Shown here: positions 39,172-53,111 of the stretch, piece after piece | Layout of the letters: the number at the start of each line of letters is the position of its first letter | Position numbering within the stretch: position 1 is the stretch's first letter | DNA from: Centropus unirufus | Taxonomy: Eukaryota; Chordata; Aves; Cuculiformes; Centropidae | Length of the DNA stretch: 64,000 bases | Direction of reading: 5' to 3' | Assembly: GCA_013397695.1 (NCBI GenBank) | Contig: VYZI01000146.1 | Coordinates: 1,839,644 to 1,903,643 of the forward strand | Notes under the pieces: model-generated | The model's input: only the letters and a program-made list of their open reading frames with translations | Told to the model about the DNA's origin: nothing | Databases searched by the model: none | Made by a program: the position numbers and the translations under genes

Positions 39172-42100
39172 AACTTCTAGAATAAGGGACAGTCCGCAGT
39201 CCGGATTGTATTAATTATCAAATTGATATCATTGCTTATGTAGTCTTATCTGTTTTCAAGGTTTTCTTTGCTGTATCTTAGATTAACGTGGCTGCATGCC
39301 ATGTGTACAAGCTGAACAAAGGGGCTTGTAAGGAAAAATTATTTGATTTTAAATGCTTACATATTCTATGTGAACTAGGATATGTGATGGAGACCTCTTA
39401 AAACCACAAGAAAAATACGTGGTTAGATCTAGCAACCGGATTATATTTCCTCCTCTAAAATGAGTGAGTGTTGGAAAGGGTGAAATGGAGTAATAGTAGA
39501 TGTTGCAATGGGAATGAACAAGCAGAAATCTCAGCATTTTTTAGGTATTTTTTTCTGCTTTATATGCATTAAAATCCTACTTTATGAAGAATCTAATTCT
39601 GTCTAAAAATAGTTGGAAGGCATAGGATAAATTAAGTACCCAGCAAAAAAATTGTTGCTGATGGTGAGACCTGTGAGCTTGTAATCCCTGCTTTTGCTTG
39701 TACAGACCTGTATACGCAATGGCTCTTTTGAAACCAGGTATAAAGGTTTAGACCTTTAGATTAATTTACTGCAGAATATGCAATAGTCTTGATAATTCAC
39801 CATCCCTGCCTCCATTGTGGAATACAATGCATTTCTGATGTTAATTTTAATATTTTAACAAATTTTGGATAGAAGACTTGCTCCTAACTGCTATGGGTGA
39901 AATATGAAGAGATTCTATATTCCTTATATGTCAAACTTCTATCAAACTTCATATTTACTAAAGGCTGAACAATGTGACGGAACTAGGTGAGAATAAGACT
40001 AGTTGGCTAAATCTTCACCAGTGGTGGACAGTTATGTTTTTCTTGGCTGTTTTTTTAAAAGAAAAACAAATTGTCCTGTTTCCTGTTATCCATTTTAGAA
40101 TATGGCATAAAACATGTGAAAGTTGTCCGTCCCCGTGGTGTTATGGATTCCAAGAAACTATACTTCCAACTCAAAAGAAAGCTCATTGGAACATTATTCT
40201 TGTTTCTTGTCCTTTATTTTTTCAAAGTTTTCTTCAACTTCCTAGCCAGTGAATAACGCAGCATTTTATTTTTTTTTCAATTGTATTTGTGGTTTTGTTT
40301 TTTGTATTTTTTCCATACTATTGGAATAAGCTTGAGAGAGTGATGTTCATTTGTGCCTGAAAACATGAGAAATTATTCCAGTCAAATTCTGGTAAGAGTG
40401 TTGAGGAGTGAAGTTCTCAATATTATAAAAGTACTTCTGGATTTCACCTCTGCCTTTGCAACTGTGACTATGAAATTTAGTGAAAATCTGAAATATGATT
40501 TTAATTTAGGAAATAGTTCTTAATTTCTGTTTACTTTCACACCAGCTTCTATTACTAACTAACTGGCCTGTACTGTGCTGTAGATAGGTGTGTTATTGGG
40601 CAAGAATTTGGTCAGGAAGATTGAAACAAAAAAGATATAAATGAAAAGCAAATTTTGGTCATTTATAAAAATCGATGTTCTATACTGTACTCTCAAACCA
40701 ATTCTAGTACCTCTAAAACCTTTCATGCATCATTCTCCTTTATTCCACTGCTTTTAGAAAGAAAGTTTGAAAAGGTGTGTTCAGGTCTCTTTGTTTGAAA
40801 GCTTCATAATATTAAAGAAGGAGAAAGAAAAATGTTAAATAGACGATAGGCCTCATGCAATATGGATGCACTTTTTACTTGATAGTTTCCAGCTGGTTTA
40901 AAATCTTCGTATCTTTGCATCCCTTGCTACTCCTGAGACTACCAATTGCAATGTATTTTTCCATCTGGCCAGTGAAGAAGTGAGGCAGGGAGACAGTTCC
41001 TCCTTTTGATATTTTATATCTATTTAGGAAGATATTATAATAAATCTTAACTAGACAAATTGAACAGCTACTGTGAAAACTGAAGATATAGTTGGAAAGT
41101 TACGGAGAAACCATGGCTGAGCTTGAAGAGACTAGGATCTCGATTTGCAAGCCGTGGATCCTTTGTTTCCTTTAAGTGTTGTAAAATACAATTAGAGATA
41201 ATGTTCTGGTGAAAATAAAATAGCTAAAACTGTGAATGTCATGTTCTTAGATCATATTCATCCTTAAATTCTGCAAGTGTTTGAAAGAAGAACCCCAGAA
41301 TGGTTCTAAAATTTATAGCTGATATCCTGGGAAATGTTTAGCATAGTTTTCCTCTGTGAGAAAAGTTTTCTCCCTCCTCTTAAGTATTTACTGTGGAATC
41401 ATGTGTTGTCAAAGTTTCTTTAGTCCATTGCAGCTGCTTTCTGTGTCATTTTGGCTTCCAGTTCTCAGCATATCTCGCAGTGCTGTTTTGACAATGTTTT
41501 TTTTTTTTTCTATTTGTGGTATAGACCTTTTTAAAACAATGACTGGCTGTGACTGCATTATGGTATGGTAATTAGTATTGCGTGATCCCAGATATACCAG
41601 ATCTCAGAAAGCTGTACTAGGTCACTTTTTGATCTATTAACAGAATAATTAGTACTCAGAAATGGTGTTTTTCCCTCTTTGGTTTTTCTGCAAGTGTAAA
41701 GTAGAACTTGTGTATGTGAAGTTGTGTAAAGGTATAATTGGTATATGTTTCAGTGACACACAGCCCAGACTACACTGCTCCAACGTGAAAATAGGCCTGT
41801 CACTGCTATTTTTGTTGTATTACTGCGGCTTCTAAACTGTAAAATTTTGTGCCAAAGACAAACTTTTAACAGTTTTACTTTTTTTGTTTGTTTGTTTTTA
41901 ATGAAGTTGCTATTGAAATAACTTACAGGCTTGATGCATTGGGCACATTGGACACTGTATGGGAGTACTAGGATATTTGTTTTACATCTATAGCCTATGA
42001 AAAAGGTGAACATCCTCTTTGTAGTTCTAAAATGGAAAGCCAATTCTGAAATGAAGGATCCTTAAGGTATAAGGCCACATCAGTTACTTCTCTGTGATTG

Positions 42101-44419
42101 ATGCTTCTAAGGTGTACAGCACAGTGTAAGTTGAAATATAGCTCTGAGTGAGAGATCACCCAGGAATTCGTTAATGACTTGGAGAACTTTTCCTTTACTT
42201 TGGTCAAGTGGGGTTCTGGGAGTTGCCACACAGGTGCAACAGTATTTACCTGCTCCTTCAGCAAAATGGATACTAGCTGAGCATTATCCATAATAGGATA
42301 CAGCTAACTTGTTTCTATTTCAAATTCCAAGAAATCTGAATTCATCATTGCACTAACCCATCCATGCAAGGTATTACAGGACACATAACAATGAATGGCA
42401 TTGTTAAGTTATACTTGGCATATTTTTCTTCCCCAAAATTCTTGAACATGTATTGGAAGGGCAAGGTGATTAGAGACTTGAAGGCCCCTGTAAGACTGAG
42501 GAGAACTTGCCTACTGTTGTGGGTCACCTTCTCAGGGAGGTGAAGCTGTACAGTGCATGCAATTACAGTTCACAGTGGTCAGATGCAAATGATTTAGGGT
42601 ACCACATAGTTTTAACTCTGTTGAAAAGAATCAGGGAACCCCACTTCCTGCAGAACATGAGGACATATGAGGTATGAAGACCATCGGGGCTTTGGTCTTA
42701 ACAAACTATATTCAGGCATGATAGCTCATGTCAAAAGTCTGTGATAACGGTTACATTCCTCTGACCAAACTATGCCATGTTGGTTTTCACGATTTGGGGT
42801 TAATTTCTGGCTTTTCCTTTGCATGGCTTTGGGTTTTGTTTTGTTTTGTTACTTGACTCAGATTTATGTAGTGTTTTGACTCATGAGTGTCCTGAGGGTT
42901 CTCCATTTCGTTTCGAAACATTACATTTTAAAATCTAAAACAAAAGCTAACAACACATTTCATTTGAAGTGTTTCATATTTATAGTTCCCTAAAATTCTG
43001 TTTTCTTTTTCTTCCCAGTCGTATGGGCGCTTTGAGGGAACACACACACATCCCTAATGCCAGCGTTGCAGATTAAAAATAGTTTTCCTCCACCAAATGC
43101 TAACAGCTGGTTGGCTTTGTTTCCCGGCTGTAGATGCAGAGTTACAATATTTTCATTTTCCTGCTGTTGCCAAATGTTAATGGATACAGCTCTGCGAGTT
43201 CTACTCTGTAAATTCTGTTGTCATACTAATTACGCTTTAACTGCATTTCTGGGAGGCTTCTCACAACTTCAGTCAAGAACTTATTACCCCGTTGTGGGGA
43301 TAAATAAACAGAGGGAGAAAGTGGTTCAGAGGTGCTTTGTGTTGATTTAAATGACAATGAAACGAATCAGCATTGCTGTAAGCCAAGTATTATTCAGGCA
43401 AATTGAAGTTGTAGTGGCATTCACAAGAAGTTTTGTAAGTTGTGCTCCCACTGGAGGAATACCTAACCTTTGTGCCTTTCCTTTAGCTGAAGTTAATTCA
43501 GTGAAAACGCAGTGGAAAAACTCTTCTTGTCACATTGAAATGATAGCAATTGCATAGTGAAATCACTGTCATCTTCACTTTGCACCCGTGGTGGAAAATG
43601 TCTAAACACTGTCTTCCGAAAAAGAAAGCCTTTATAGCAATATTTGTCAAAACATCAATTTTTGTAGTGCTGTGAGCGGACAACGTTATATACAATGACA
43701 AGCTATTTCTGAACTGAATAGTGTTGTATAATAACTCTTCTGTTTTTCACCATCTTGAAGTACTCAACAAAACTATCTTACCATCTTACAAGAAGTGAAT
43801 CTGCCATTTTATTTTATTTTGAAAATCGTTTTATAATGTCTGGCAGTTAAAGTGGTATTGCCTTCATATATATATAGAGAGTCCATAATTTTTACATTTT
43901 GGCATAAAAGCTGAAGCAACTACTGCAAAACATGGAGAGACCCAAGAGTTTATAAAATAACAGATGGCAGTTATTTTCAGGTGAAAATAATTATACACTG
44001 GATTTTTAATTGCATAAAATTAATGTATTGGTTTTGATTAATAGAGTAGTCTGGGTGGTAATATAAGGATTAGTGTCTTGTGTGTTATGAAGCTGAAAGT
44101 TATTTTGTCATGTATTATGTGGTGTGATGAGGATCACTTTCAGGAATGCCTTAAGAATATACTCCAAACAGAATGCGATCTACCCAGTCGTACAAGCTAG
44201 AGTAATCCCTTTGCCATATGGACTTGGAGTTGCCTTGGTTATGCAAAAGAAAAATCTAGATAAATGATAACTCATTTGGTACTCTGTGGTTTGTGTTTAT
44301 GGAAAACAAAATTCCTCGGGATCTTCTAGAGGAAAACAGGAGTGTGCCAAAGGTAATTTCAGTGTTGAGTGTTCACGGATGGTAAAATTATACTTAACAG
44401 ACATTTGTAATTTCTGCAG

Positions 44420-44602
44420 GTAATAGCTCTAGCAGATGCAGCAGAAGAAAACCAAGCCAACTTGTTCCAGGCATTCACAAAGTTGAAAAGTGCCACCCAT
44501 CTGGTCATTATGCTGATTAGTCTGTGGCAGAAGCTCAGCGCTGATCAAGTTGCTATTCTGGAAGCTACATTTTTGCCATTAGCAGAAGATACGCAAGAGC
44601 TG
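44420..44602 (+). CDS. Internal coding exon of an unassigned large gene (phase 0-0, 61 codons)
   Basis: An exon of 183 bp, exactly 61 codons, open in frame 1 from its first base. It starts VIALADAAEENQANLF, continues with LKSATHLVIMLISLWQKL and ends with LPLAEDTQEL. The acceptor is 'tttctgcag' ending at 44419, with a good branch-point match 'acttaac' about 25 bases upstream. The donor 'gtaagaat' at 44603 is close to consensus. It is richer in GC than the flanking intron and has biased third positions, which argues for real coding. The peptide reads as amphipathic alpha-helices (AADA/AEEN, LFQAFTKLK, HLVIMLISLWQKL, DQVAILEATFL), suggesting a helical bundle or solenoid segment in a soluble protein. 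There is no signal peptide; the hydrophobic run at residues 28-35 is short and flanked by polar residues, so it is probably a buried helix. I do not recognise the family. Confidence 0.8.
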
Positions 44603-47159
44603 GTAAGAATCTGTAAGAGCTGCTCAAAAAATGCTAATTGACAAAGCTTAAGGTGCTTAAATTTACATGTTTCCCCATGTGCTTTGCTGGACTGTTCTTG
44701 TAGGTGATTTAGTTGCCTTATTAAGTAGGTGCTTAATGCAAACTACATTGATTTCGCAGCAAAGTGGGACATTTGAAGTAGATTATAAAATATTTCATTA
44801 GAATATATGTGTGATACCGGTTAACTTCCACTTAATCCTTCCTTATCGAGACCAATAGAAGTGTTTCACATAAGTTTTACTGGTTTTAGCTTCTGTGCAG
44901 TTATTACCACAAACAGAATAGCCCCAGTTTTTGGAAGACTCTAATATAAATGCTATATAATATGCATACATGTGTACTTACATGCATACATACTAATAGT
45001 ACTATCAAATATAGGCATGTACACTCACTATTACAGTATATTTAATTTATTAAGCATTTGCTGTGCTTTGTCTTCAATGTTTGCACATTTGGTTATATAA
45101 TGGATGAAAATTATGCAAATAAAATTCTGTGAACATATAAAATACTTGTATTCTCCAAACTATCCTCTTGGTAATTCCTCATTGCACAGGTATCTTCTAA
45201 ATTCTGCTCTGATTTAGTGCATGTGACTATGTGAGATTGTGTACAAAATTTGGACAATGGTCTAAATGTAAAGAAAGATAATGCTGTATTCTGTCCTCAC
45301 TTGAGGTCCCCAGCTGAACAGTGCTTCAGTTTAATTAAGGAAAGTTATAAACTTTAAACAACTAGAGTTGGTCTTCCATTAGTTTTGAGTCTAGCTTTTT
45401 TTATTTTTCTGGGTTCTAGAAGAAAGCACTTATACACAGTCTGCCACAGTTAGAAGAGAGATAAACCCTGACTTTAATATCTGAACAGTTTCTTTTAGGT
45501 ATCTGAACTATAACGTATACTGAATAACTTTCCACAAATGACTTCTATAGAATAAAAACTAAGAATTAACCCCTAAGCATACATTCATTTTGCTTTTTTT
45601 TTGTGTTCTGCACAGAGTTTTTGCAATATACAGTGAATCCAGATTTTGTTGCATACCCAGAATACTTAGAATGGTTTGTGGCCATTTAGAAAGCTTGTTC
45701 TGGGTTCCAAGTGAATCTGAGATCATCTGCAATTTCCGTCTGGGAAGGAAAAAAGTGTTTTGGCATTTTACACAATATTGACCCATAGCAGGCAAAGCAA
45801 AACAGTTTTGTTGAGATTTATTTTGGATTTTTTTCTGCTTTTAAACTTGAAAAATCAAGCTGTACAACTGAGGAGTATGCATTCCCATGAGTGGAATTGA
45901 AAGAATGTTCATATTAATTTCATGAAAGTCCAACCAACCATTTTTTGCACGGCTGACTTTCATTTTGCCATCAGGAGCTACATTGCTTTGACACATGTTT
46001 AGATAAAACATTGTGAAGTCTGTTGCATATCCAATAATACAGGATATCTCTTCAGTATATATGCTGATGTGGTTTTGATATACTAGTTAACAATATTCCA
46101 TGTTAAGGCTGCAAGACCTCACATAAATATTGTAAAGATATACATCCTGCAGAGCCGCCAGGATGAAAAATGTAAACCAGCAATAACTGGAGGTGGAAAT
46201 GGAAATGAAACCTTTACAAAGTACTGCAATACGTGCCATATTGAAGTTGTTACGGTACCACAGAAATCTGAATGTAATTTAAGGGAGAGGTTTAGGCAGG
46301 GAAAGGGAAAATCTTCTGACATACCAATGATATTTACAGACAGAAGCTCCTAGCCAGTGTTCGGGTTTCCTTGCAAGCAGCTGAGTGGAACACTGGTGAA
46401 AGAAAGTACTCTGAAGAATTTTTATTTACTCTTCAAACAATTCTGCACAATGGTTTGTAATGTTATTTGGAGAGAAAGTGTTAGAAGACAGTTTGGATGC
46501 AGTCTTCATCTTCAGAATGTTTTCTGCCTTGTGAGCATTAAACTCTGGAAGTGTTTTTTTAATTAAAGGGAGATGTTTAGAATTGCTGTTACTGTAAAAA
46601 AGAAATTCTTCTCTGGCCATAATATCAATATTATTCTGATATGTGCCATTCCGTTTAGGACAGATTGGATCTTGTTTTCTCGATCTGGCAGTCACTCCTA
46701 TTAGATATACAGCAAACAGAAAACTGGTGTTTTATGTTCCAGTTGTCACCGTTTCTTTCTCAGGACTGCTCAATGGTTTCTGTTGCTGCAAGCTTTTGTC
46801 TAAAACATGTAAAATCTCTTTTTTCTGGACTACAAAGATGTAACAGAAGTAATATTGCAAATATGTGTTTTTTCAGGGAATAACAGTTATTTGACATATT
46901 TTATTTCCAGTAGTAAATTTCTAACTAGCACCTAAATGGTATTGCTTTGATTGCCCTGACTAAAATGGTTACTCTTGTTTAGTATTGGAAATAAAAGGAC
47001 AGTCCTCTTTTTTAGTGATTCTCTAATGACTTCCATTTAGCCTGAGAAGTATAACACTGGAAACTGAATGAGGTCTCTTGCATCTCTGTATTTGATCAGT
47101 GGGATAAATAAGCTAATCCTTCTGCTAGTGAAGCCATTAAGAAAGTGATGCCAAAACTG

Positions 47160-47187
47160 AAAAAAAAAAAAAANAAAAAAAAAAAAA
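47160..47187. repeat. Poly-A run with one undetermined base
   Basis: A run of 28 positions, all A except an N at 47174. This looks like a homopolymer whose length or one base could not be resolved during sequencing, so the true length may differ. Confidence 0.9.
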
Positions 47188-47479
47188 GTTAATCTAATTC
47201 ACATTGATGTTGCATGCAGTTTTGTCCCAATGTACTGTATTACTGTGGGACTAAAATTAAACTCATATTCAAGATATAGAAGTTTATTGTCAGTATTTCA
47301 GAGCATAGGGTTACACATCCATGCTAGCTGTACTTAAAAATGCATATTGATCTTGAGGCCTACATTTCGCTATCTGTTGAAATAGATGGTAGAAAACTAT
47401 TTGAGTGATTTGTAGACAAACCAATCCATGATTGCAGAAATTATATTAATGATATATCAGAGATCTTGTGATGTCATTC

Positions 47480-47578
47480 TCGTTTTTCAGGTGAGTTGGT
47501 GACTGGAAGACCAAGGTATTTGTTGTTAGCTTATAACAGGGAATGATAAAAATAAAAAATATAACACCTGAAAAACGA
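47480..47578. repeat. Perfect 14-bp inverted repeat with a 71-base spacer
   Basis: The left arm 'tcgtttttcaggtg' (47480-47493) is the exact reverse complement of the right arm 'cacctgaaaaacga' (47565-47578). The arms do not extend outward and I see no flanking target-site duplication, so evidence for a miniature transposon is weak. It could form a stem-loop in the pre-mRNA, or be chance. Confidence 0.6.
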
Positions 47579-50500
47579 AAAAAGCAAGGGATGTTTTAAA
47601 GGATGATTTTCCAGTGAGTTTGCATTAGCAAACTGAGTTGTCTGGATGGAAACAGATATTTGAAAAATGCTGAGTTGTGATAAAGCATATGTTTACAATA
47701 GGAAATCCTTTTGGGAAAGGGGGGAATTCATCCTGGCTAATTTAAAGTGTTCAAAGAGTCGATGCTACATGTGGTAGTTTGGATAAAATGGTTGCATGGC
47801 ATCTGGATTGACTGATGGCTCCTATATCTGATCATTAAGTTATTAATGCTTTCTTTGTTTAAGATATCACAAAGGGAGAAATGTCTGTCAATACTAACAT
47901 CCTAACTTTAGGACTGATGGAGGGCCCTGATTATTACTTGCAGCCATCAATAGTAACTTTGCTGAAGAAAAGATATTTTCCTAGTTCTCAAAGATGTTAC
48001 TGAATAATGACATACAGGTGTTTGTTTCCTTGCTCAGAATCATCCCTTTCTTATTATAGTCACATTTGTGGTACTATAGCTAACAGTAACAGCTATAAAC
48101 TGACACTGAGTACATTTTCATCTCCTTTTATTTGTGTTTGGAATCTTACCAACCAAGTAAATGTGTCTGTATTTCATCTTAATTTCTTATTGAAGTTGTA
48201 ATCTGGAAGAAAAATAATGAGAGCATAATGCATATTCTTAAGTGGCTCTATGATCTACCATAATTAAGTTAGTGACTATAAATTTACTATTTTACAGTGT
48301 TGATTAGATAAAGTAGAAAAATATACATTAAGGTAATGATGAAAAAGAGATGGTGTCAGAAGAAAATCATGAAGTGCCTAGTCGGAGTCAGAGGAGTGTC
48401 TGTGCGTTCTGTAAGATGATGATCTGAATTTAAATCACCAGAAAAAGAAAAGATCAGTCACCAGGGAAAGACTAGACAGCCTGCTACGTTTTTTATGTGA
48501 TAGCAGACAGATTTTACTGTAGAGTTCTTGAGTAGAAAATACCCTTTTGTGTAAAAAAAAATCCTTTACTGAGTGAAAGTTCTCAAGATTAAAGGGAAGG
48601 TAATTTCGATAAATCCAGGAGGCTTAATCCTGTCAAGACTGATAGTACTCAACTTTTTCTTGATTTTTTTCCATTAATGTTTAGAGTAGTTGAAGCTTTG
48701 AGCTAATAATTGCATTTTTTGCAAACATAATTTTTATGAGCCCTAATTTTTAAGTTTTACTGAAAATTGTCACTCTTCACTAATTCTTATAATTATTTTC
48801 AGTATAATCCAACCTTGGTCTCCATTGCAGTAAAATACTTGTGGAATTAGTTTTTTATGTCTTGTATTTTCTATTCTCCGCTTGTTGTTTTAACCACTTT
48901 TCAAATGCAAAGCTCCACCTTTGTAACAGTCTGAAATGTTTAAAAATAGGCTGAAATATTTGATATTTCATCGTTTGCCATAGGCCAGTACAAATTTATA
49001 TTTTGATATTTTGTAAGTACTTTTAAAATTCCTCAAACAAAGCAAGAAATCTTATCTGTAGCCATCCTGATAGACCATGTTTTGGTGAAGCATGCACTGT
49101 TCAGAGAGCATATTCCTTCCAAAAGCGTGGAAGAGCTGGGCAGCTGTAGAGATGTTGTGACTGTGATCCCCATCTGGAATAGTTCTGCTTTCTTACAGGT
49201 GATACACTCTCTTATCATGTTACCAGTTGTTCCATTAATACATGAATCCCTAAAAATGCTAGTAATTATAATTTGTTTATATGAGCATGACTTTCTTCTG
49301 AATTGGATTTGAAAAAATGTACTAAAATATTGAGTTATAGTAGTCATTTTCATGGTGAAATGCAGCTTTCAGAGCCTTTGTTTAGTAATGCTCAACAATG
49401 CTAGCTTCCTGAAGCACTCACTGTTTTAACACTAACTCTTCTCCATCATGATTTTTTTCCAGAAAATCCTTGGCAAAATATTAGTTTAGAAGCACAAATA
49501 GTGCATATTCTACAAGATAGTTCTAAAAGCTCTATTTAGACTTCTAAGACACATGCATTTTCAGCTTTCCTTCCAGATTCATAGAAGAATGTTTTGGCAA
49601 ATCTTGATTTAAAGTTAAATGTCCATCTAATAGAGTCCTCCAAAAACTATTGGTCTTACGTTTAATACAGAAGTGCTCAATGGTTTGTGCTTCAGAGGTG
49701 AAGAGGTTTGTGCTTCTGTGAGGTGAAGTTGGCATAGGATATCAGTATTTTACTGAGAAGGACTCAACATGAGAAGTTCTTGTAGAGAGTTGTTTATACT
49801 GCTGGAATTTCTATTATATAAATATTTCTACTCTGAGTTGATAAAGTTGCTGTTTCTGTTGTCGCTGGCAATTAGGGCACAGCTGTGTGGAAATGACAAG
49901 TGTATTTGAGACAGACTTTTTTTTAAAAAAAGCCTTATTCACAAAGGATTTTTTAATAAAGCTGATACTTGCAACCTACTACCTCGGAACGTGAGATACA
50001 AATATTTGAACCAGATGCTCTGAAGTAGCCCAAAAATAGTTGCTAATATGAGTAGTTATTGTTAATAGCTTTTCACAGATTTGTTGTGTATACCCAGACA
50101 AGTTCAATAAATATTGTAAAGAGATCTCATACAATTCCCTGTATAAGTCCCGATTCATTTCTGTGCTGTTCTATCTTTTTGTTCATCGACTACTTAATCT
50201 TTTATACCTTAAATATCTGTAGTATTAGGATCCCTATAGTGCCTAATTGATCAGGAGAATGCCAGATGTGGTCAGTGTTATCAAGATGGTACCTTGTACT
50301 TCCTTGGTTTTTGCATTTGTCTTTTACCCCTTGTGTTTTAAATAATTTGTAATTTGTTCAGAGTGGGCACGTATGCTAAATTAAGATCTTTAATAAGATT
50401 TAAATGCCTCTAATGTAGCTCTTGACAATAAATTACGACATCAGAGTACCATCTCTGGTAATAATGGTTTTCTGCCTAAATTTCTTCTGTTGAACTAAAA

Positions 50501-53074
50501 TGAAATTGATTCATCTGCTGTTTTGAACTGTTATTCTAGAACCTATGTACCTTGTTAATTATTTTCACTGTAGTTGTTCTGTCTCTTACCTTGGATGTGC
50601 AGTTATTATCTTCTCTTCGACAGTGCTTTAATCTGTTTGCAGATTCCTATTAGAGATGAATTATTTCAAATGATAACAGAAATAAAAATCAGATGAGTTA
50701 ATATTATGGGTGTCACACATACCACTTGATTTAAGGGACGATAGGATTAAGGAGAACAGGATTAGTATGAGAATTTCAGCTGGCGGTTTTTCTATTGTGT
50801 GCTTACAAATGTCCCTCTTAGGCTGTTAATAGACTTGGAATGTATTTAAGCTTGAGTCATTTGTCTGGATTTTCATCAGACATGAATCGCACCAGTGTGT
50901 AGGATTTTACCATTTCCCTGCTTTTTAGGTATTCCAGTGGTAGCTTTTTGTTAGTTATATAAGTGGAGGTTTGGGGGTGGAGTTTTGTTTGGTTTCTTTT
51001 TTTTTTTTCCTACAAAAGTGAATTGTAGTAGATTGTAGAGTAATCTGTGGCTGAGGTTTTGGATGCATTAGTTGAAGATTGTTACAGGGTTAATTCTTCA
51101 ACTAAGTCATGTGCATCTTAAAAAATACACCGTGTTTTGAGGCTGTTCAAAGTTTAATACATTAAGACTTCAGTAACATTTCACTGTATTTTTTTCTGAG
51201 TGCTATGTAATCCATTTTCTTGGCTGCTTCTTTTGTTTGATTCAATCTCTGTTCAAAAATTCTCCTGAGTGCCTCATAAATTCATATTTAGCACTATTTT
51301 TCCAGGGACACTCACAAGGAAAGCTTGTCAGGTCAATTTCTGGCAGAACAGGCAAATGTTGCATTCCATCTTCATGGCTTCTGTGGCTGTTATCTCCTAT
51401 TCCAGACAAATAGGTCAGTTAGAAATACAGACTGTGTGTGAAGAATTAGAGTTAAAATGACTGGTAGCATGGTGAAATCCTGTTGAAATTTACTAATGGT
51501 CTGTGCCGGTGTTGGAGCCTACCAGTTCAGTAGCCCTGGATTAGTGGATTACCTCTTCGTATGTGTAATAATTTCTTTTAATCATCGTAAAAGCAAAGTG
51601 TTGAGAGACACATGGCTGCTGTTTCTTGTGAATTAGCATATACAGTGCTTGCAGATATAGGAACCTCTTCTTTGGTGGTTAGGATAAGTATGAATGCCAA
51701 AGTTGTCATTCAGTAAGGTGACCTTCCAAGTATTCTAGCATTTTTTTAGAGCTGATGAAATCATTACGATGACTATAATGGAGAAGTAAGATATTTCCAG
51801 GCAAATTCCTGAGTGAACAACTGTAAGCATTCCCATAATTTGGCTTGCACCCATTTTGCATAGTTTTTGCAGTATGTTTCACATTGCATTTAAATTCTTT
51901 CAGAGCTGTCTTGGCTATCACTCCAGGATAAATGACTTCATAGGCAGCTTGAAAAATGGCTGTTGCCTTAGGAATAGTATAATAAAGGTTTTCAAAGTAA
52001 ATTCAGGCTTTTTAAGAGACACTTCTTAAGATATAGAATCAAATATCTCTCTGGCTCATGAGCATACTTTAGGAAAAATCTAGGTCAAGTTTGACTGATG
52101 TGCTGCTAGAAATATTTATTTACACTTAAGACAAGTGGTATTAATTAGTGGCACTCTTAACTAAATTTTCCACAGTTGCTGGAGTTCTGTTGATTCCATA
52201 AACCATTTTCCTCAACCTTACCTGAGAGCAGCCCTTTTTTTCACCTTTCATTGTCTACCCCATCCTTTTCCTGGTGTATCCTGAGCCTTATAATATTTCT
52301 GAGTTCTTACAGGAGCCACTTTTTTTGTGCCCACATGTCCAGGTCTCTACCCTATAGAACACTCTTCCTATCCAAAAAACATCTCCAGGTTACCACCAGA
52401 CTGGAGAACCTGTGCCCTAATTAGTACTATCATTTATTTAAATCTAATCTTCTCCCAACAATGATGCAGTTTCTTGTCTCAGATACCTTATGTGAAAGGT
52501 TTTAAATTAATTTTATTGTGCTTCAAACTTACGAAGATATTTATCAGCAAGTACCACTCTGGACATATTTCTGGAGGCATCTATGACTTCTTTCCCCTGT
52601 TTTACTGTTACCTGCATAAAGCATTTTGTTACATATTTTAGTAGCCTTTAAGAGGCTCTTTTGTAGCTTAAAATTTCTGGTAACCATAGATAATGTTTGA
52701 GTGAATTTAAGTCTTCTCATCCTATATTTTGTAATCTAAATAAGAATCAAAAGCTTTCTGTGGACAAAGCCACAAGTTTCTTGAGCGGCAATCAAGTCAT
52801 ACAGCTTAAAAGATTCCCTCCAAAGGTCCTAAGCCTATTTAGAAGAGGTTCTTTGCAAAAGATATCAATAATTCTCTGATAAGTACAGAAGATGTGTAAT
52901 CCTACTGGTAGGAAATGTCCATATGTGACTTTCTATCTGTCAATAAGCTCAAAGATAATAACTTTTTCATCTTTCAATTTACTTAATCATGTTTTCCTGT
53001 AGGTTCTCTGATTAACTTAACAAAACTCCAGATTTTTCTGCTGTACTGATCTAGCTTACTGAGCATTTTTATGT

Positions 53075-53111
53075 AAAAAAAAAAAATGAAGAAAAAAAAA
53101 AAAAAGAAATA
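53075..53111. repeat. A-rich simple sequence
   Basis: Two A runs (about 12 and 14) separated by 'tgaag' and followed by 'gaaataattcc'. No retroposon body was recognised upstream, so probably slippage. Confidence 0.8.

Larger units (their letters stand above)
24931..44419. other. Non-coding stretch upstream of the first recognised exon (probable intron)
   Basis: About 19.5 kb ending at the acceptor of the exon at 44420. It is AT-rich with abundant stops in all frames. Open frames of 60-112 codons (for example 26451-26777, 34168-34506, 43057-43350 on +; 32942-33274 and 41995-42291 on -) show no domain I know and no suitable splice pair. Its 3' part must be intron, because it leads directly into a splice acceptor. 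How far upstream the intron extends is unknown. Simple repeats, a possible CR1 fragment (28840-29000), an ancient repeat relic (36579-36632) and a long poly-T tract (35678-35728) are listed separately. Confidence 0.55.

Noticed and set aside
42345..43557. Consecutive open frames (42345-42527 -, 43057-43350 +, 43351-43557 +) just upstream of the first exon
   Set aside because: The peptides lack motifs and codon bias, and they do not connect in phase to the acceptor at 44419.
47160..47187. Poly-A run as the tail of a processed pseudogene
   Set aside because: No gene-like sequence upstream on + and no target-site duplication. Birds have few A-tailed retrocopies because their LINEs are CR1.
49033..49353. 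Overlapping open frames on both strands (about 100 codons)
   Set aside because: No domain, no splice sites and no repeat similarity recognised. Likely chance.
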